Shown: piece by piece, positions 42,273-51,330 of the stretch
Layout of the letters: every line of letters starts with the position of its first letter
Position numbering within the stretch: position 1 is the first letter of the stretch
DNA from: Williamsia deligens
GTDB taxonomy: Bacteria; Actinomycetota; Actinomycetes; Mycobacteriales; Mycobacteriaceae
Length of the DNA: 64,000 nucleotides
NCBI RefSeq assembly: GCF_024171765.1
Contig: NZ_JAMTCI010000002.1
Span: forward strand, 248,001-312,000
Reading direction: 5' to 3'
Program-made: the position numbers and the translations under genes
The notes under the pieces: model-generated
Database searches by the model: none
What the model was told of the DNA's origin: nothing
What the model saw: only the letters and a program-made list of their open reading frames with translations

Positions 42273-43286
42273 TCAGTTCGACGACTCGGCGAACCGCGAC
42301 AGCGCGAGAAGGCGCGACGTGGCACGCAGGTACTTCTTGCGGTAGCCGCCGGCCAGCATCTCCTCGGTGAACAGCTCGTCGAGCTTGCCCCCGGACACCA
42401 TCAGGGGGATGTTCGCGTCGTAGAGGCGGTCGGCGAGGACGACGAGTCGCAACGCGACGGTCTGGTCCGGTGCGGCGTGGACACCCGAGACGCAGGCGAG
42501 CGTGACGCCCTCGACGAGCGCCTTGTACTTCGACGGGTGCAGCGTCCCGAGGTGCTTGCACAGCGCGTCGAACTCGTCGAGCGTGGCGCCCTCGGTGCGT
42601 TCGGCCAACTCGGCGAGCTCGGCGTCGGAGTGTGGGTCCGGGGCCGGCGGCAGGTCGCGGTGCCGGTAGTCGGGACCGTCGACGCGGACGGCGTCGAAGA
42701 CGCCGGCGAGCTTGCGGATCTCCCGCAGGAAGTCCTGTGCCGCGAAGCGCCCCTCCCCCAGCTGGCCCGGCAGCGTGTTCGACGTCGCGGCGATGGACAC
42801 GCCCTTCGCCGTGAGCTCGGTCAGCAGACGGGACACCAGCATCGTGTCGCCGGGGTCGTCGAGCTCGAACTCGTCGATGCAGATGACGCTGTGCTGCGAC
42901 AGCCGCTCCACCGACGCGGTGAAGCCGAGCGCCCCGACGACGTGGGTCAGCTCGACGAACGTGGCGAACGCCTTCGGCTCGGGCATCTGGTGGTAGATCG
43001 AGGCCAGGAGGTGGGTCTTGCCGACACCGAACCCGCCGTCGAGGTAAAGACCGACGCCCTGACCCGGCGTCTTCTTGCCGAACAGGCTCTTCTTCCCCGC
43101 CCGCGCCTTCTGCGCGCGGTCGACGAACTCGCGACCGGCCTCCACCGCCGCCGCCTGTGACGGCTCGTCGGGGTCCGGGATGTAGGAGTCGAAGCTGACG
43201 TCGTCGAACATCGGCGGCGGCACCATCTGGTCCACCAGCGCCTCCGGGGGCACCTGCGGAGAACGGTCGATCAGACGTGCGGTCAT
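42273..43286 (-). CDS. zapE: AFG1/ZapE-family ATPase
   Basis: The 337-residue P-loop ATPase has Walker A YLDGGFGVGKTHLLASIYHQ, Walker B SVICIDEFELDDPGDTML and the conserved IAATSNTLPGQLGEGRF. E. coli ZapE interacts with the division ring, and mitochondrial AFG1 assists turnover of respiratory proteins. The role in actinobacteria is not known. Ortholog Rv2670c. The ATG at 43284-43286 overlaps no other accepted start and is divergent from the RibD-like gene. The stop codon is two bases from the GNAT stop. Confidence 0.92.
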   Translation of the reverse strand: MTARLIDRSPQVPPEALVDQMVPPPMFDDVSFDSYIPDPDEPSQAAAVEAGREFVDRAQKARAGKKSLFGKKTPGQGVGLYLDGGFGVGKTHLLASIYHQMPEPKAFATFVELTHVVGALGFTASVERLSQHSVICIDEFELDDPGDTMLVSRLLTELTAKGVSIAATSNTLPGQLGEGRFAAQDFLREIRKLAGVFDAVRVDGPDYRHRDLPPAPDPHSDAELAELAERTEGATLDEFDALCKHLGTLHPSKYKALVEGVTLACVSGVHAAPDQTVALRLVVLADRLYDANIPLMVSGGKLDELFTEEMLAGGYRKKYLRATSRLLALSRFAESSN

Positions 43287-43309
43287 CCGCTGACAGTAGC
43301 GACGACATG

Positions 43310-43315
43310 GACAAT
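43310..43315 (+). promoter_or_regulatory. Possible leaderless -10 hexamer for RibD-like gene
   Basis: GACAAT lies exactly six bases before the ATG at 43322. It fits the NANNNT core only, so it is weaker than the TACNGT cases elsewhere in the window. Confidence 0.35.
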
Positions 43316-43321
43316 GAACGG

Positions 43322-44056
43322 ATGTACCTCGTCCAGAAGGCGACCCAGGTCACAGTCGACGACGCCGAGCTGAGACGGCTGTACGCCTACCCCGAGCCCG
43401 ACCACCCGGACCCGCGGTGCCACGTGCGGGTCAACATGGTGACCTCGCTCGACGGCGCCGCGAGCCAGGACGGGGCCTCCGCGGGGCTCGGTGGCGACGG
43501 GGACAAGACGGTCTTCGACGTCCTGCGCGCGTTGTGCGATGTGGTCCTCGTCGGGTCGGGCACGGTCACCGGCGAGGACTACGGCGCCATCGACGCCGAC
43601 CCCGACGACCCCACCGCGCCGACCCTGGCGATCGTGTCCGGTTCACTGAGCCTGCGCGAGGACTCGCCCGCGGTCACCGCACCGCAGACCACCGTGTTGA
43701 CGTGCTCGTCGGCGCCGGACGACCGTCGGCGTCGGTTGACCGAGGCCGGTGCCACGCTCGTCGACTGCGGCACCGATTCGGTCGACCTCACCCGTGCCCT
43801 CGCCCACCTGGCCTCCCGCGGACGGTGGCGGGTGCTCAGCGAAGGCGGCCCCGGGCTGCTCGGACGCCTCGCCGCGGCCGATCTGGTCGACGAGCTGTGT
43901 CTCACCATCGGCCCGACCATGCTGGCCGGCGGCGCAGGCCGCATCGCGCACAGCGACGACGAGATCGACCCCAGGACGATGACCCGCGATCACGTGCTGG
44001 CCGACGACGACGGGTTCCTCTTCACCCGGTGGTCACGGTCCGGCGGCGAGCGCTGA
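43322..44056 (+). CDS. RibD C-terminal-like pyrimidine reductase family protein
   Basis: The 244-residue protein has the DHFR-like RibD reductase fold: VRVNMVTSLDGAASQDG, DVVLVGSGTVTGEDYG, RVLSEGGPGLLGRLAAADLV and DELCLTIGPTMLAGG. The deaminase domain of bifunctional RibD is absent. The Mtb ortholog Rv2671 has been reported to act as an alternative dihydrofolate reductase linked to resistance to para-aminosalicylate; whether this one does is untested. ATG at 43322 was preferred for its spacing from GACAAT and similarity; ATG at 43307 or GTG at 43277 (overlapping the zapE start) are alternatives. Confidence 0.85.
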   Translation: MYLVQKATQVTVDDAELRRLYAYPEPDHPDPRCHVRVNMVTSLDGAASQDGASAGLGGDGDKTVFDVLRALCDVVLVGSGTVTGEDYGAIDADPDDPTAPTLAIVSGSLSLREDSPAVTAPQTTVLTCSSAPDDRRRRLTEAGATLVDCGTDSVDLTRALAHLASRGRWRVLSEGGPGLLGRLAAADLVDELCLTIGPTMLAGGAGRIAHSDDEIDPRTMTRDHVLADDDGFLFTRWSRSGGER

Positions 44057-44099
44057 GATCACCGGCCACGGCGACGGTTCCACGGTCGACCGCACGCCG

Positions 44100-45707
44100 A
44101 TGACTACGCTCGCCGACATGCGCCCGACCCCGACGCCGCGGACCACCGGATCGCGCAGGCTGCGACGCGGTCTCGTCGTCGCTGTCGCCGCCGTGACGGT
44201 CGGTGTGGTCGCCGCGGGATGCGCGGTCGGCCCCGACACCGGCCCCCCGCTGGTCGTCGACGACGGCGGCGGCATCGGCGCCCCCGCGTCGAGCACACCC
44301 CGACCACCCGAGCTCGCCGCTCCACGCAACGACCTCGCCTGGCGGCCCTGTGCCACCGACCTGGCGTCGCGACTGGGTCTGCCGAACCCTGCCGCAGACG
44401 TCCGCCTGGACTGCGCGTCCTTCGAGGCGACGATCACCCCGGGCGTCGAGACACGGGACTCGGTCGACGTGTCGGCCGTGCGGGTCCGCATGACGACGAC
44501 GCCGGCGACCGCCGCGCCGCTGGTGCTCACCTCCGGCACCGACCTCCCGTCGTCCGTCGCCGGGCTGCTCATGGCGGCCGGGTCCGGTCGTGCGGTGCTG
44601 GCCGATCACCCGCTCGTCGCCGTCGACCGGCGCGGGACCGGCGCCAGCTCCGCCGTCGACTGTCTGACGCGCATCGAACGGTCGGTGATACTCGACAACG
44701 GCCTGACACCGGCCACGCGGGCCACCCCCGCGCGATCGGACCGCCTGGCCGCCACCGCCGCCGAGGGCGCCGACGCCTGCAACGACACGCTGAGCCCTCA
44801 CCAGGTCGCCTACACCGCCACCAACGCCGCCGGCGACCTCGAGGCGCTGCGCCGACTGTGGGGCGTGGACCGGGTCGGCATCGTCGGCGTCGGCTCGGGT
44901 GCCGACGTGGCGCTCGCCTACGCCGGCCTCTACCGCGACCGCGTCGCGCGCCTCGTCCTGGACACCCCCGCCGCCTACGGTTCCTCCGCGCGTGATCGTG
45001 CGCAGCAGGTCGCTGCCGGGACCGATGCCGCCGTCGCGACCTTCGCCTCCGACTGCGCGTCCCAGGGATGTGCGCTGGGCGCCGACCCCGGCGCGGCCAT
45101 CCGGTCCCTGGTGCAGCAGGGCGCCGACGGCCGGCTCGGCGACCTCTCCGACAGCGACGTCCTGGCCGCGCTCACGACGGAGCTGGCCCTGACCACCAGC
45201 GATCGCGCCTCGACGATCACCCGGGTCGCCGGCCTCCTCGCCGGCGGCGACTCCCCCGCCCTGACCGCCGCCGCGGCGCGGGCGCGGGCGCTGCGCGGCA
45301 CCGACGGCCAGTTGCTGTCGCGCTGCAACGACACCAGCAACGGGGTCGCCCGCAACGACGTCACGACCCTCGAGCAGGCGTGGGGACCCCGATACCCCTA
45401 CACCGGCACCGACACGGCGCTGTCGCTGCTGCGGTGCTCGGGGTGGCCCGCGGGACCCGCCGCTCCGCGTCCGACGGGCTTCGACGTGCCGGTGTTGATC
45501 CTCACCAGCGGCCTGGACACCATCAACGGCGGCACCGGGGCCGGGGCCATCGCACCGGTCATCCTGACCGCGGGCGGGAAGTCGTCGACCATCACGCGGG
45601 ACGGGCCGGGCTACGGCGTCACCGCCCACTCCGACTGCGCCGCCGACATCGTCGACCGCTACGCGCGGTCGGGCGACATCCCCCCGTCCGGGGCCTGTCC
45701 GTCCTGA
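44100..45707 (+). CDS. Exported alpha/beta hydrolase (Rv2672-like), atypical nucleophile elbow
   Basis: The 535-residue protein starts with Arg residues and a hydrophobic segment (GLVVAVAAVTVGVVAAGC) that reads as a signal peptide with a possible lipobox at Cys. The mature part resembles the TAP/SCO7095 peptidase group: VDRRGTGASSAVDC, the elbow VGIVGVGSGADVALAY, a TAP-like C-terminal domain with VLILTSGLDTINGG (Asp) and YGVTAHSDCA (His). The Ser lies in VGSGA rather than GxSxG, so activity is uncertain. It sits beside aftC, as Rv2672 does. Confidence 0.8.
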   Translation: MTTLADMRPTPTPRTTGSRRLRRGLVVAVAAVTVGVVAAGCAVGPDTGPPLVVDDGGGIGAPASSTPRPPELAAPRNDLAWRPCATDLASRLGLPNPAADVRLDCASFEATITPGVETRDSVDVSAVRVRMTTTPATAAPLVLTSGTDLPSSVAGLLMAAGSGRAVLADHPLVAVDRRGTGASSAVDCLTRIERSVILDNGLTPATRATPARSDRLAATAAEGADACNDTLSPHQVAYTATNAAGDLEALRRLWGVDRVGIVGVGSGADVALAYAGLYRDRVARLVLDTPAAYGSSARDRAQQVAAGTDAAVATFASDCASQGCALGADPGAAIRSLVQQGADGRLGDLSDSDVLAALTTELALTTSDRASTITRVAGLLAGGDSPALTAAAARARALRGTDGQLLSRCNDTSNGVARNDVTTLEQAWGPRYPYTGTDTALSLLRCSGWPAGPAAPRPTGFDVPVLILTSGLDTINGGTGAGAIAPVILTAGGKSSTITRDGPGYGVTAHSDCAADIVDRYARSGDIPPSGACPS

Positions 45708-45754
45708 TGTCCCGACGCCACCGGTGCCTCGCCGATCCGGGTGCCACCACGTAG

Positions 45755-45760
45755 TACGGT
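45755..45760 (+). promoter_or_regulatory. -10 hexamer TACGGT for leaderless aftC mRNA
   Basis: TACGGT ends six bases before the GTG start of aftC, so transcription should begin at or next to the start codon. No ribosome site precedes this GTG. Confidence 0.6.
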
Positions 45761-45766
45761 TCGCGG

Positions 45767-47002
45767 GTGCCGCCAGACCTCACCCCGCGGAGGGATTCCC
45801 GTCTGTTCCCCGCGATGCCCATCGAGCGGATCGTGGCCCTCGTCCTCTGGCCGATCACCGTCGTGGTCATCCTGCAGCGGTCCATGATCATGGGCGTCAA
45901 CGGCGACCGCACCGACGACTTCCGGCCCGTCTACGACGCGGCGCTCGCCTTCCTGAACGGCCGGGCGGTCTACGGCGAGAACTATGACACCGTCGACCCG
46001 CACTATCTGTACCCACCGTCGGGGACCCTGCTCATGTCACCGATCGCCTACATCGACCCCGAACGTGCCCGATGGCTGTTCATCGCCGTCTCGGTCGTGG
46101 CGCTGATCGCGTCGGCGTACCTGCTCGTGCGGATGTTCGGTTTCGACGGCCGGTCGGTCGCGTTGCCCGTCGTCCTGTTCTTCTTCTTCTGCACCGAGAC
46201 CGTCGCGCACACACTGATCTTCACGAACTTCAACTCGTTCGTCCTGCTCGGCGAGGTCGCGTTCCTGCTGTTGATGCTGAGGCGACGGGACTGGTGGGCC
46301 GGGGTGCCCATCGGCCTCACCCTCGCGGTCAAACCCGTTCTCGCCCCGCTGTTGCTGCTGCCCCTGCTGACGCGGCGCTGGCGGGTGTTCGCCGGGGCCG
46401 TCGGGATCCCCCTGGTCCTCACCGTGCTCGCGTGGCCGCTGTCGACCGATCCGGTGCAGTTCATCAAGCGGACCGTGCCGTACCTCGGGGAGGCGCGGGA
46501 CTACTACAACAGCTCGATCGCCGGCAACGGCGCCTACTTCGGCGTCCAGCCGTGGCTGCTGTACGTCCTGCGCATCGCGTTCGTGCTCATGGCCGTGTTC
46601 TGCCTGTGGTTCCTGTACACGCAGTACCGCCACACCGACGAGCTCCTCTGGGCGACGACGTCCACCGGCGTGCTGCTCGTCGCATCGTTCCTGGTGTCCT
46701 CCCTCGGCCAGGGCTACTACTCGATGCTGCTGTTCCCGCTGCTGATGACCGTCGTCCGCCCCGGGTCGGTGATGCGCGCCTGGCCCGCGTGGTTGGGCGT
46801 GGTCGGATGCATGACGTTCGACTCGTTCCTCTCCAACCGCTGGGCCGCGTTCGGCCGCTCCCTCGAATACAACAAGGTGACCTGGGGGTGGTCACTGTTG
46901 CTGATCACCATCTTCTGCGTGTTGCTCTTCCGCTGGCTCGACCTGCGGGGAGGGCGCGACGCGGACGAGAGGGAGTCGTCGCGCGCTACCGTGGATGCAT
47001 GA
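45767..47002 (+). CDS. aftC: AftC-like alpha-(1->3) arabinofuranosyltransferase
   Basis: The 411-residue polytopic protein (about ten or more spans) belongs to GT87/DUF2029. The early acidic segment GDRTDDFRPVYDAAL between spans 1 and 2 corresponds to the catalytic Asp region of GT-C enzymes, and VDPHYLYPPSGTLLMSP is typical of the family. The ortholog Rv2673 uses decaprenyl-phospho-arabinose to add branches to the arabinan of arabinogalactan and lipoarabinomannan. The GTG start follows TACGGT by six bases. The stop overlaps the msrB ATG. Confidence 0.9.
   Translation: MPPDLTPRRDSRLFPAMPIERIVALVLWPITVVVILQRSMIMGVNGDRTDDFRPVYDAALAFLNGRAVYGENYDTVDPHYLYPPSGTLLMSPIAYIDPERARWLFIAVSVVALIASAYLLVRMFGFDGRSVALPVVLFFFFCTETVAHTLIFTNFNSFVLLGEVAFLLLMLRRRDWWAGVPIGLTLAVKPVLAPLLLLPLLTRRWRVFAGAVGIPLVLTVLAWPLSTDPVQFIKRTVPYLGEARDYYNSSIAGNGAYFGVQPWLLYVLRIAFVLMAVFCLWFLYTQYRHTDELLWATTSTGVLLVASFLVSSLGQGYYSMLLFPLLMTVVRPGSVMRAWPAWLGVVGCMTFDSFLSNRWAAFGRSLEYNKVTWGWSLLLITIFCVLLFRWLDLRGGRDADERESSRATVDA
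46987..46992 (+). promoter_or_regulatory. -10 hexamer TACCGT for msrB inside aftC
   Basis: TACCGT ends six bases before the msrB ATG, suggesting a second, leaderless msrB transcript that starts within the last codons of aftC. Confidence 0.5.
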
Positions 47003-47424
47003 GCGTCGATCGCACCAGCAGCACCACTCCCCCCGTCCAGAAGACCGATGAGGAATGGCGCGCGCAGCTGACCCCGGACGAGTACCGGGTGCTGCGGCAG
47101 GCGGGCACGGAGGCGCCGTTCGTCGGTGAGTACACCGACACAAAGACCGTCGGCGTCTACCGCTGCCGCGCCTGCGACGCCGAGCTGTTCCGCAGCGAGC
47201 AGAAATTCGACTCCCACTGCGGGTGGCCGTCGTTCTTCAGCCCCCTCGCCGGCGACGCGATCATCGAGCACGAGGACCGGTCGATGGGCATGTCGCGCAC
47301 CGAGGTGCTGTGTGCGAACTGCGGCAGCCACCTGGGCCACGTCTTCGCCGGCGAGGGCTACGACACCCCCACCGACCTGCGCTACTGCATCAACAGCATC
47401 TCGATGCGCCTCGAAGAGGCCTGA
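46999..47424 (+). CDS. msrB: Peptide-methionine (R)-S-oxide reductase MsrB
   Basis: The 141-residue enzyme repairs methionine-R-sulfoxide. The zinc-binding pairs are CRACDAELF and CANCGSHLGHVF, the core is FDSHCGWPSFFSPL, and the catalytic Cys is in RYCINSISMRL. The ATG overlaps the aftC stop as ATGA, and a separate TACCGT element may also drive it. It is convergent with hemQ across 13 bases. Confidence 0.96.
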   Translation: MSVDRTSSTTPPVQKTDEEWRAQLTPDEYRVLRQAGTEAPFVGEYTDTKTVGVYRCRACDAELFRSEQKFDSHCGWPSFFSPLAGDAIIEHEDRSMGMSRTEVLCANCGSHLGHVFAGEGYDTPTDLRYCINSISMRLEEA

Positions 47425-47437
47425 CCGCCCGCGATCG

Positions 47438-48133
47438 TCAGGGCAGCGCGGCGACGAGCTGGTCGACCTCGACGCGGGGGCCCGTGAAGAACGGGGTCTC
47501 CTCGCGCACGTGCATGCGCGCCTCGGTGGCCCGCAGGTCACGCATGAGGTCGACGATGCGGTGCAGTTCCGGCGCCTCGAACGCCAGCAGCCACTCGTAG
47601 TCACCGAGGGCGAACGACGCCACGGTGTTGGCGCGCACGTCCTTGTACTCGCGCGCCGCCATGCCGTGGTCGGCGAGCATCTTCCGGCGCTCGGCGTCGG
47701 GCAGCAGGTACCACTCGTAGCTGCGGACGAACGGGTAGACGCAGATGTAGGCGCCCGCCTCCTCGCCGGCGAGGAACGCCGGTACATGGCTCTTGTTGAA
47801 CTCCGCCGGTCGGTGCAGCGCGGCGTTGCTCCACACGGCGGTGCAGGCACGACCGAGTGTGGTCGTACGACGGAAGTCGGCGTAGGCGCGCTGCAGGTCC
47901 TCGATGCGCTCGGCGTGCCACCAGATCATGAAGTCCGCGTCGGCGCGCATACCCGCGACGTCGTAGAGCCCGCGCACCACGACGCCGGTGGTCTCGAGCT
48001 TCTCGACGAATTCGCGGGTCTCGGCGATGACGTCGGCGCGGTCGGCGGGGAGCTCACCCGGCCGCACCGAGAACACCGAGAACATGAGGTAGCGCACGGT
48101 CGAGTTGAGCGTGCTGTAGTCGAGGCGGGTCAT
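47438..48133 (-). CDS. hemQ: Coproheme decarboxylase HemQ/ChdC
   Basis: The 231-residue chlorite-dismutase-fold enzyme oxidatively decarboxylates coproheme to heme b, the last step of the coproporphyrin route. [16 protein letters not shown] contains the catalytic Tyr region, and [14 protein letters not shown] the predicted proximal heme-ligand His. [20 protein letters not shown] and [12 protein letters not shown] are typical. ATG at 48131-48133 overlaps the hemY stop as ATGA. The ortholog is Rv2676c. Confidence 0.94.
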   Translation of the reverse strand: MTRLDYSTLNSTVRYLMFSVFSVRPGELPADRADVIAETREFVEKLETTGVVVRGLYDVAGMRADADFMIWWHAERIEDLQRAYADFRRTTTLGRACTAVWSNAALHRPAEFNKSHVPAFLAGEEAGAYICVYPFVRSYEWYLLPDAERRKMLADHGMAAREYKDVRANTVASFALGDYEWLLAFEAPELHRIVDLMRDLRATEARMHVREETPFFTGPRVEVDQLVAALP

Positions 48134-49563
48134 CGCTCCATCGTGCCATCGGACGATCCGCCGGTGAGCGTGAGATCGGCGACGATGCGATCGGTGGCGA
48201 CGCGGGCGCGGGCGATGCACGCGGGCACACCCACTCCCCCGTAGCTGGCCCCGCTGGTCGCCAGGCCCCGCGGCAGCGCGGCGTCGACCCGCGCGACGAG
48301 ATCGCCGTGACCCGGCGCGTAGCGCGGGAGTCCGACCGGCCAGCGCTGGACGACCGCGTCGAGGACATCACCGCGACCCGGTGCGACGCCGCCGCCGAGG
48401 TCGGACACCAGACCGAGGTCGGCGACCGCCGCGGCGGTGAGGTCGTCGTCGGACATGTCGTCCACCGGATCGCCGAGACGGCCGAACGACACGCGCACCA
48501 GCTGTGGACCGCCGCTCAGGTGCGGCCATTTCTGCGACGACAGCGTGATGGCCTTCGCTGTGGTCGCCTCACCGGTGGCGACGAGGACCCCCGAGTTGTC
48601 CGGCAGGCGCACCGATTCCGCCAGCGCCATCACCACGAGCGCCGACCCGGCGACCTCCACCTCGCGTAGCGCGGTCGCCGCGACGGGTGCCGCGCTCGCG
48701 AGCAGACGCGCAGCTGCGGGGGCGGGCACGGCCAGGACCACGGCGTCGTGGACCGTCACGGACCCGTTCCCGTGCTCCACCGTCCACCGGTCGCCGTCGG
48801 CGGTGACCGCCGCGACGGGGTCGTCATAGGTGGGCTCGACGCCCGCGGCGTCGACAAGCGCGTCGACCAGCGTGCGGTACCCGGTGTCGAGCGCCCCGAA
48901 GACCGGCGCCCCCGACGTCGGCGGCAGCACAGCGCCGACCGCCTCGGTCAGACTCGTCGCACCGGCGTCGAGCCGAGCCGCGATCTGCGGCAGCGCCGCC
49001 CGGAGCCCGATGTCGTCGGCGCGGGCGGAGTAGACCCCCGACAGCATCGGGTCGACGCTGCGGTCCACAACCGATCGACCGAAACGGTCGCCGACCAACG
49101 CCCCGATCGCCACGTCGCCGCCGGGGGTCCACTCGAACGGCCTGTCGGGCTCGGTCGCCATCCGCTCGAGGGCGTCGGCGTCCGCGACGTCGGAGACCGC
49201 AGCGGCCGCGGCGGGGATGCCCATGACGGTGGGTCGCGGGAGTGGCTGCAGCCGCCCGCGGGCGAGAACCGCCGGTCGCCGTCCGGTCGGTGTCACGACA
49301 TGGCCCGACAGCCCCAGCCTGTCGATCAGGGCGACAGCCTCAGGACGGCGCACGATGAACGACTCCGCGCCGGCGTCGACGTCGAGACCCGCGACCGTGC
49401 GAGACGTCAGGAGTCCACCGGGCCGCGACGACCCCTCGAACACGTCGATCCGGCAGTCGGCTCCGAGCGCGTCGCGCACCGCCAGCGCGGTGACGAGTCC
49501 CGACACCCCGGCGCCCACGACGGCGACGCGGTGCGTTGCCCCCGGTCCGCCGTGCGCGGTCAC
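48130..49563 (-). CDS. hemY: Coproporphyrinogen III oxidase (HemY/CgoX)
   Basis: The 477-residue FAD enzyme has an N-terminal dinucleotide fold ([18 protein letters not shown]), the conserved [13 protein letters not shown], the family stretch [15 protein letters not shown] and a C-terminal FAD segment [18 protein letters not shown]. In the actinobacterial pathway it oxidises coproporphyrinogen III. The GTG at 49561-49563 overlaps the hemE stop as GTGA, so hemE-hemY-hemQ is one coupled operon. Confidence 0.93.
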   Translation of the reverse strand: MTAHGGPGATHRVAVVGAGVSGLVTALAVRDALGADCRIDVFEGSSRPGGLLTSRTVAGLDVDAGAESFIVRRPEAVALIDRLGLSGHVVTPTGRRPAVLARGRLQPLPRPTVMGIPAAAAAVSDVADADALERMATEPDRPFEWTPGGDVAIGALVGDRFGRSVVDRSVDPMLSGVYSARADDIGLRAALPQIAARLDAGATSLTEAVGAVLPPTSGAPVFGALDTGYRTLVDALVDAAGVEPTYDDPVAAVTADGDRWTVEHGNGSVTVHDAVVLAVPAPAAARLLASAAPVAATALREVEVAGSALVVMALAESVRLPDNSGVLVATGEATTAKAITLSSQKWPHLSGGPQLVRVSFGRLGDPVDDMSDDDLTAAAVADLGLVSDLGGGVAPGRGDVLDAVVQRWPVGLPRYAPGHGDLVARVDAALPRGLATSGASYGGVGVPACIARARVATDRIVADLTLTGGSSDGTMER

Positions 49564-50618
49564 GCCGAGTGGACCAGCTCGACGATGCGCGTGAGCACGT
49601 CGGGGTCGGTGTTCGGCAGGACGCCGTGTCCGAGGTTCACGACGTGACCGACCGCGCCGGCGGCCACGGCTGCATCGCCCTCGGCGAGGACACGACGGAC
49701 CTCGGCCTCGACGACCTCCCACGGCGCGGACAGGATCGACGGGTCGATGTTGCCCTGGATCGCCTTGCCCGGACCGATGCGGCGGGCGGCGTCGTCGAGG
49801 GGGATGCGCCAGTCCACGCCGACCACGTCGGCCCCGACCGCACCCATCTCGTGCAGCAGCTCCCCGGTGCCGACCCCGAAGTGGATGCGGGGGCGGCCGT
49901 AGTCGGCGACCTCGGCCAGCACACGACGGGTCTGCGGTGCGACGAACCTGCGGTAGTCGGCGAGCGACAACGCGCCGGCCCACGAGTCGAACAGCTGCAC
50001 GGCATGGACGCCGGCGTCGAGCTGGACCCGCAGGAAGGCGATGGTGATGTCGGCGAGTGCCGCGACGAGACGCTCCCAGGTCGGGGTGTCCCCGTGCATC
50101 AGCGCCTTGGTGCGCTCGTAGGTGCGGCTGGGACCGCCCTCCACCAGGTAGGACGCCAAGGTGAACGGCGCGCCCGCGAACCCGATGAGGGCCGTGGAGT
50201 CGGGGAGTTCGGCGAGGATCCCCTCGATGCCCTTCGCGATCGAGCCCACCTCGGCCGGCATCAGGCGGGGCAGCGCGTCGACGGCGGCGCGGTCGCGCAC
50301 AGGCGAGGCGATGACCGGTCCCGTCCCGGAGACGATGTCGAGGTCGATGCCGGCGGCGCGCAGGGGCACGACGATGTCGGAGAACAGGATCGCCGCGTCG
50401 ACACCGTGCCTGCGCACCGGCTGCAGGGTGATCTCCGCGACCAGCTCCGCGTCGAAGCAGGACTCGAGCATCCCCCGGTTCGCGCGGATGGCGCGGTACT
50501 CGGGCAACGACCGGCCTGCCTGCCGCATGAACCAGATGGGTCGGCGCGACGGCGTCCCACCGGTCGCGGCCGCGATCAGGGGCATGCGGCGCACGTGGCC
50601 CGGCGTCTGCTGCGTCAT
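49560..50618 (-). CDS. hemE: Uroporphyrinogen decarboxylase
   Basis: The 352-residue enzyme converts uroporphyrinogen III to coproporphyrinogen [23 protein letters not shown] is the conserved Arg-rich substrate loop. [19 protein letters not shown] carries the catalytic Asp, and FDSWAGALS and [13 protein letters not shown] complete the family pattern. ATG at 50616-50618 was chosen by comparison with mycobacterial HemE; GTG directly before it or ATG at 50660 are possible. It is divergent from the DUF3000 gene. Confidence 0.96.
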   Translation of the reverse strand: MTQQTPGHVRRMPLIAAATGGTPSRRPIWFMRQAGRSLPEYRAIRANRGMLESCFDAELVAEITLQPVRRHGVDAAILFSDIVVPLRAAGIDLDIVSGTGPVIASPVRDRAAVDALPRLMPAEVGSIAKGIEGILAELPDSTALIGFAGAPFTLASYLVEGGPSRTYERTKALMHGDTPTWERLVAALADITIAFLRVQLDAGVHAVQLFDSWAGALSLADYRRFVAPQTRRVLAEVADYGRPRIHFGVGTGELLHEMGAVGADVVGVDWRIPLDDAARRIGPGKAIQGNIDPSILSAPWEVVEAEVRRVLAEGDAAVAAGAVGHVVNLGHGVLPNTDPDVLTRIVELVHSA

Positions 50619-50699
50619 CACGGTGTCATCGTCCCACGGCCGGTCGTCGCCTCCGCGCACCCGACGGCGCGCCTCCTGCGTCCGGGCCCGCGTTCGGCC

Positions 50700-50705
50700 T
50701 ACCGT
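50700..50705 (+). promoter_or_regulatory. -10 hexamer TACCGT for leaderless DUF3000 mRNA
   Basis: TACCGT ends six bases before the GTG of the DUF3000 gene; no Shine-Dalgarno sequence is present. Confidence 0.6.
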
Positions 50706-50711
50706 TCTCGG

Positions 50712-51323
50712 GTGACCTCATCCGGGGCTCGCACGGAGCCCGACGATTTCCGTTGCGCGGTCGACTCGATGCACGCTGCGCGTATACGCCCCGACATCGA
50801 GGTCGGCAGCATTCGTCCGCCCCAGCGACTCGCGCCCTTCAGCCACGCCATCGGGGCGGAGGTCCGCACCATCGACCCCGACTCCGCGCCCATCCCCACC
50901 GACTCCGACGGCTCCGCCTTCGGCCGGTTGATCCTCCTGTACGACCCCGAGGGACAGGACGCCTGGAACGGGACGATGCGCCTCGTCGCCTTCATCCAGG
51001 CCGAGGTCGAGGCCGCACTGGCCACCGACCCCCTGCTGCCCGAGGTGGCGTGGAGTTGGTTGGTGGACGCGCTCGCAGCCGACCCGTTGTCCGACGCCAG
51101 CGTGACCGCACTCGGCGGCACGGTGACCTCGACCACGTCGGTCCGCTACGGGGACATCGCAGGACCTCCGAGGGCACACCAGTTGGAGCTGCGCGCGTCG
51201 TGGACAGCGCTGAGTGTCGATCTCGCCGCCCACGTCGAGGCGTTCTGCGACGTCCTGTCGCTGGCCGCCGGTCTGCCGCCGAGCGGAGTCACCTCGCTCG
51301 GTGTCGGCGACCACGTCACCTGA
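50712..51323 (+). CDS. DUF3000 family protein
   Basis: The 203-residue soluble protein matches the DUF3000 family (Rv2680-like) found before RNase D in mycolata. Recognisable parts are [20 protein letters not shown] and the C-terminal [17 protein letters not shown]. Function is unknown. The GTG start seems leaderless. Seven bases separate its stop from the RNase D start, so the two probably form one transcript. Confidence 0.85.
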   Translation: MTSSGARTEPDDFRCAVDSMHAARIRPDIEVGSIRPPQRLAPFSHAIGAEVRTIDPDSAPIPTDSDGSAFGRLILLYDPEGQDAWNGTMRLVAFIQAEVEAALATDPLLPEVAWSWLVDALAADPLSDASVTALGGTVTSTTSVRYGDIAGPPRAHQLELRASWTALSVDLAAHVEAFCDVLSLAAGLPPSGVTSLGVGDHVT

Positions 51324-51330
51324 GACGCGG

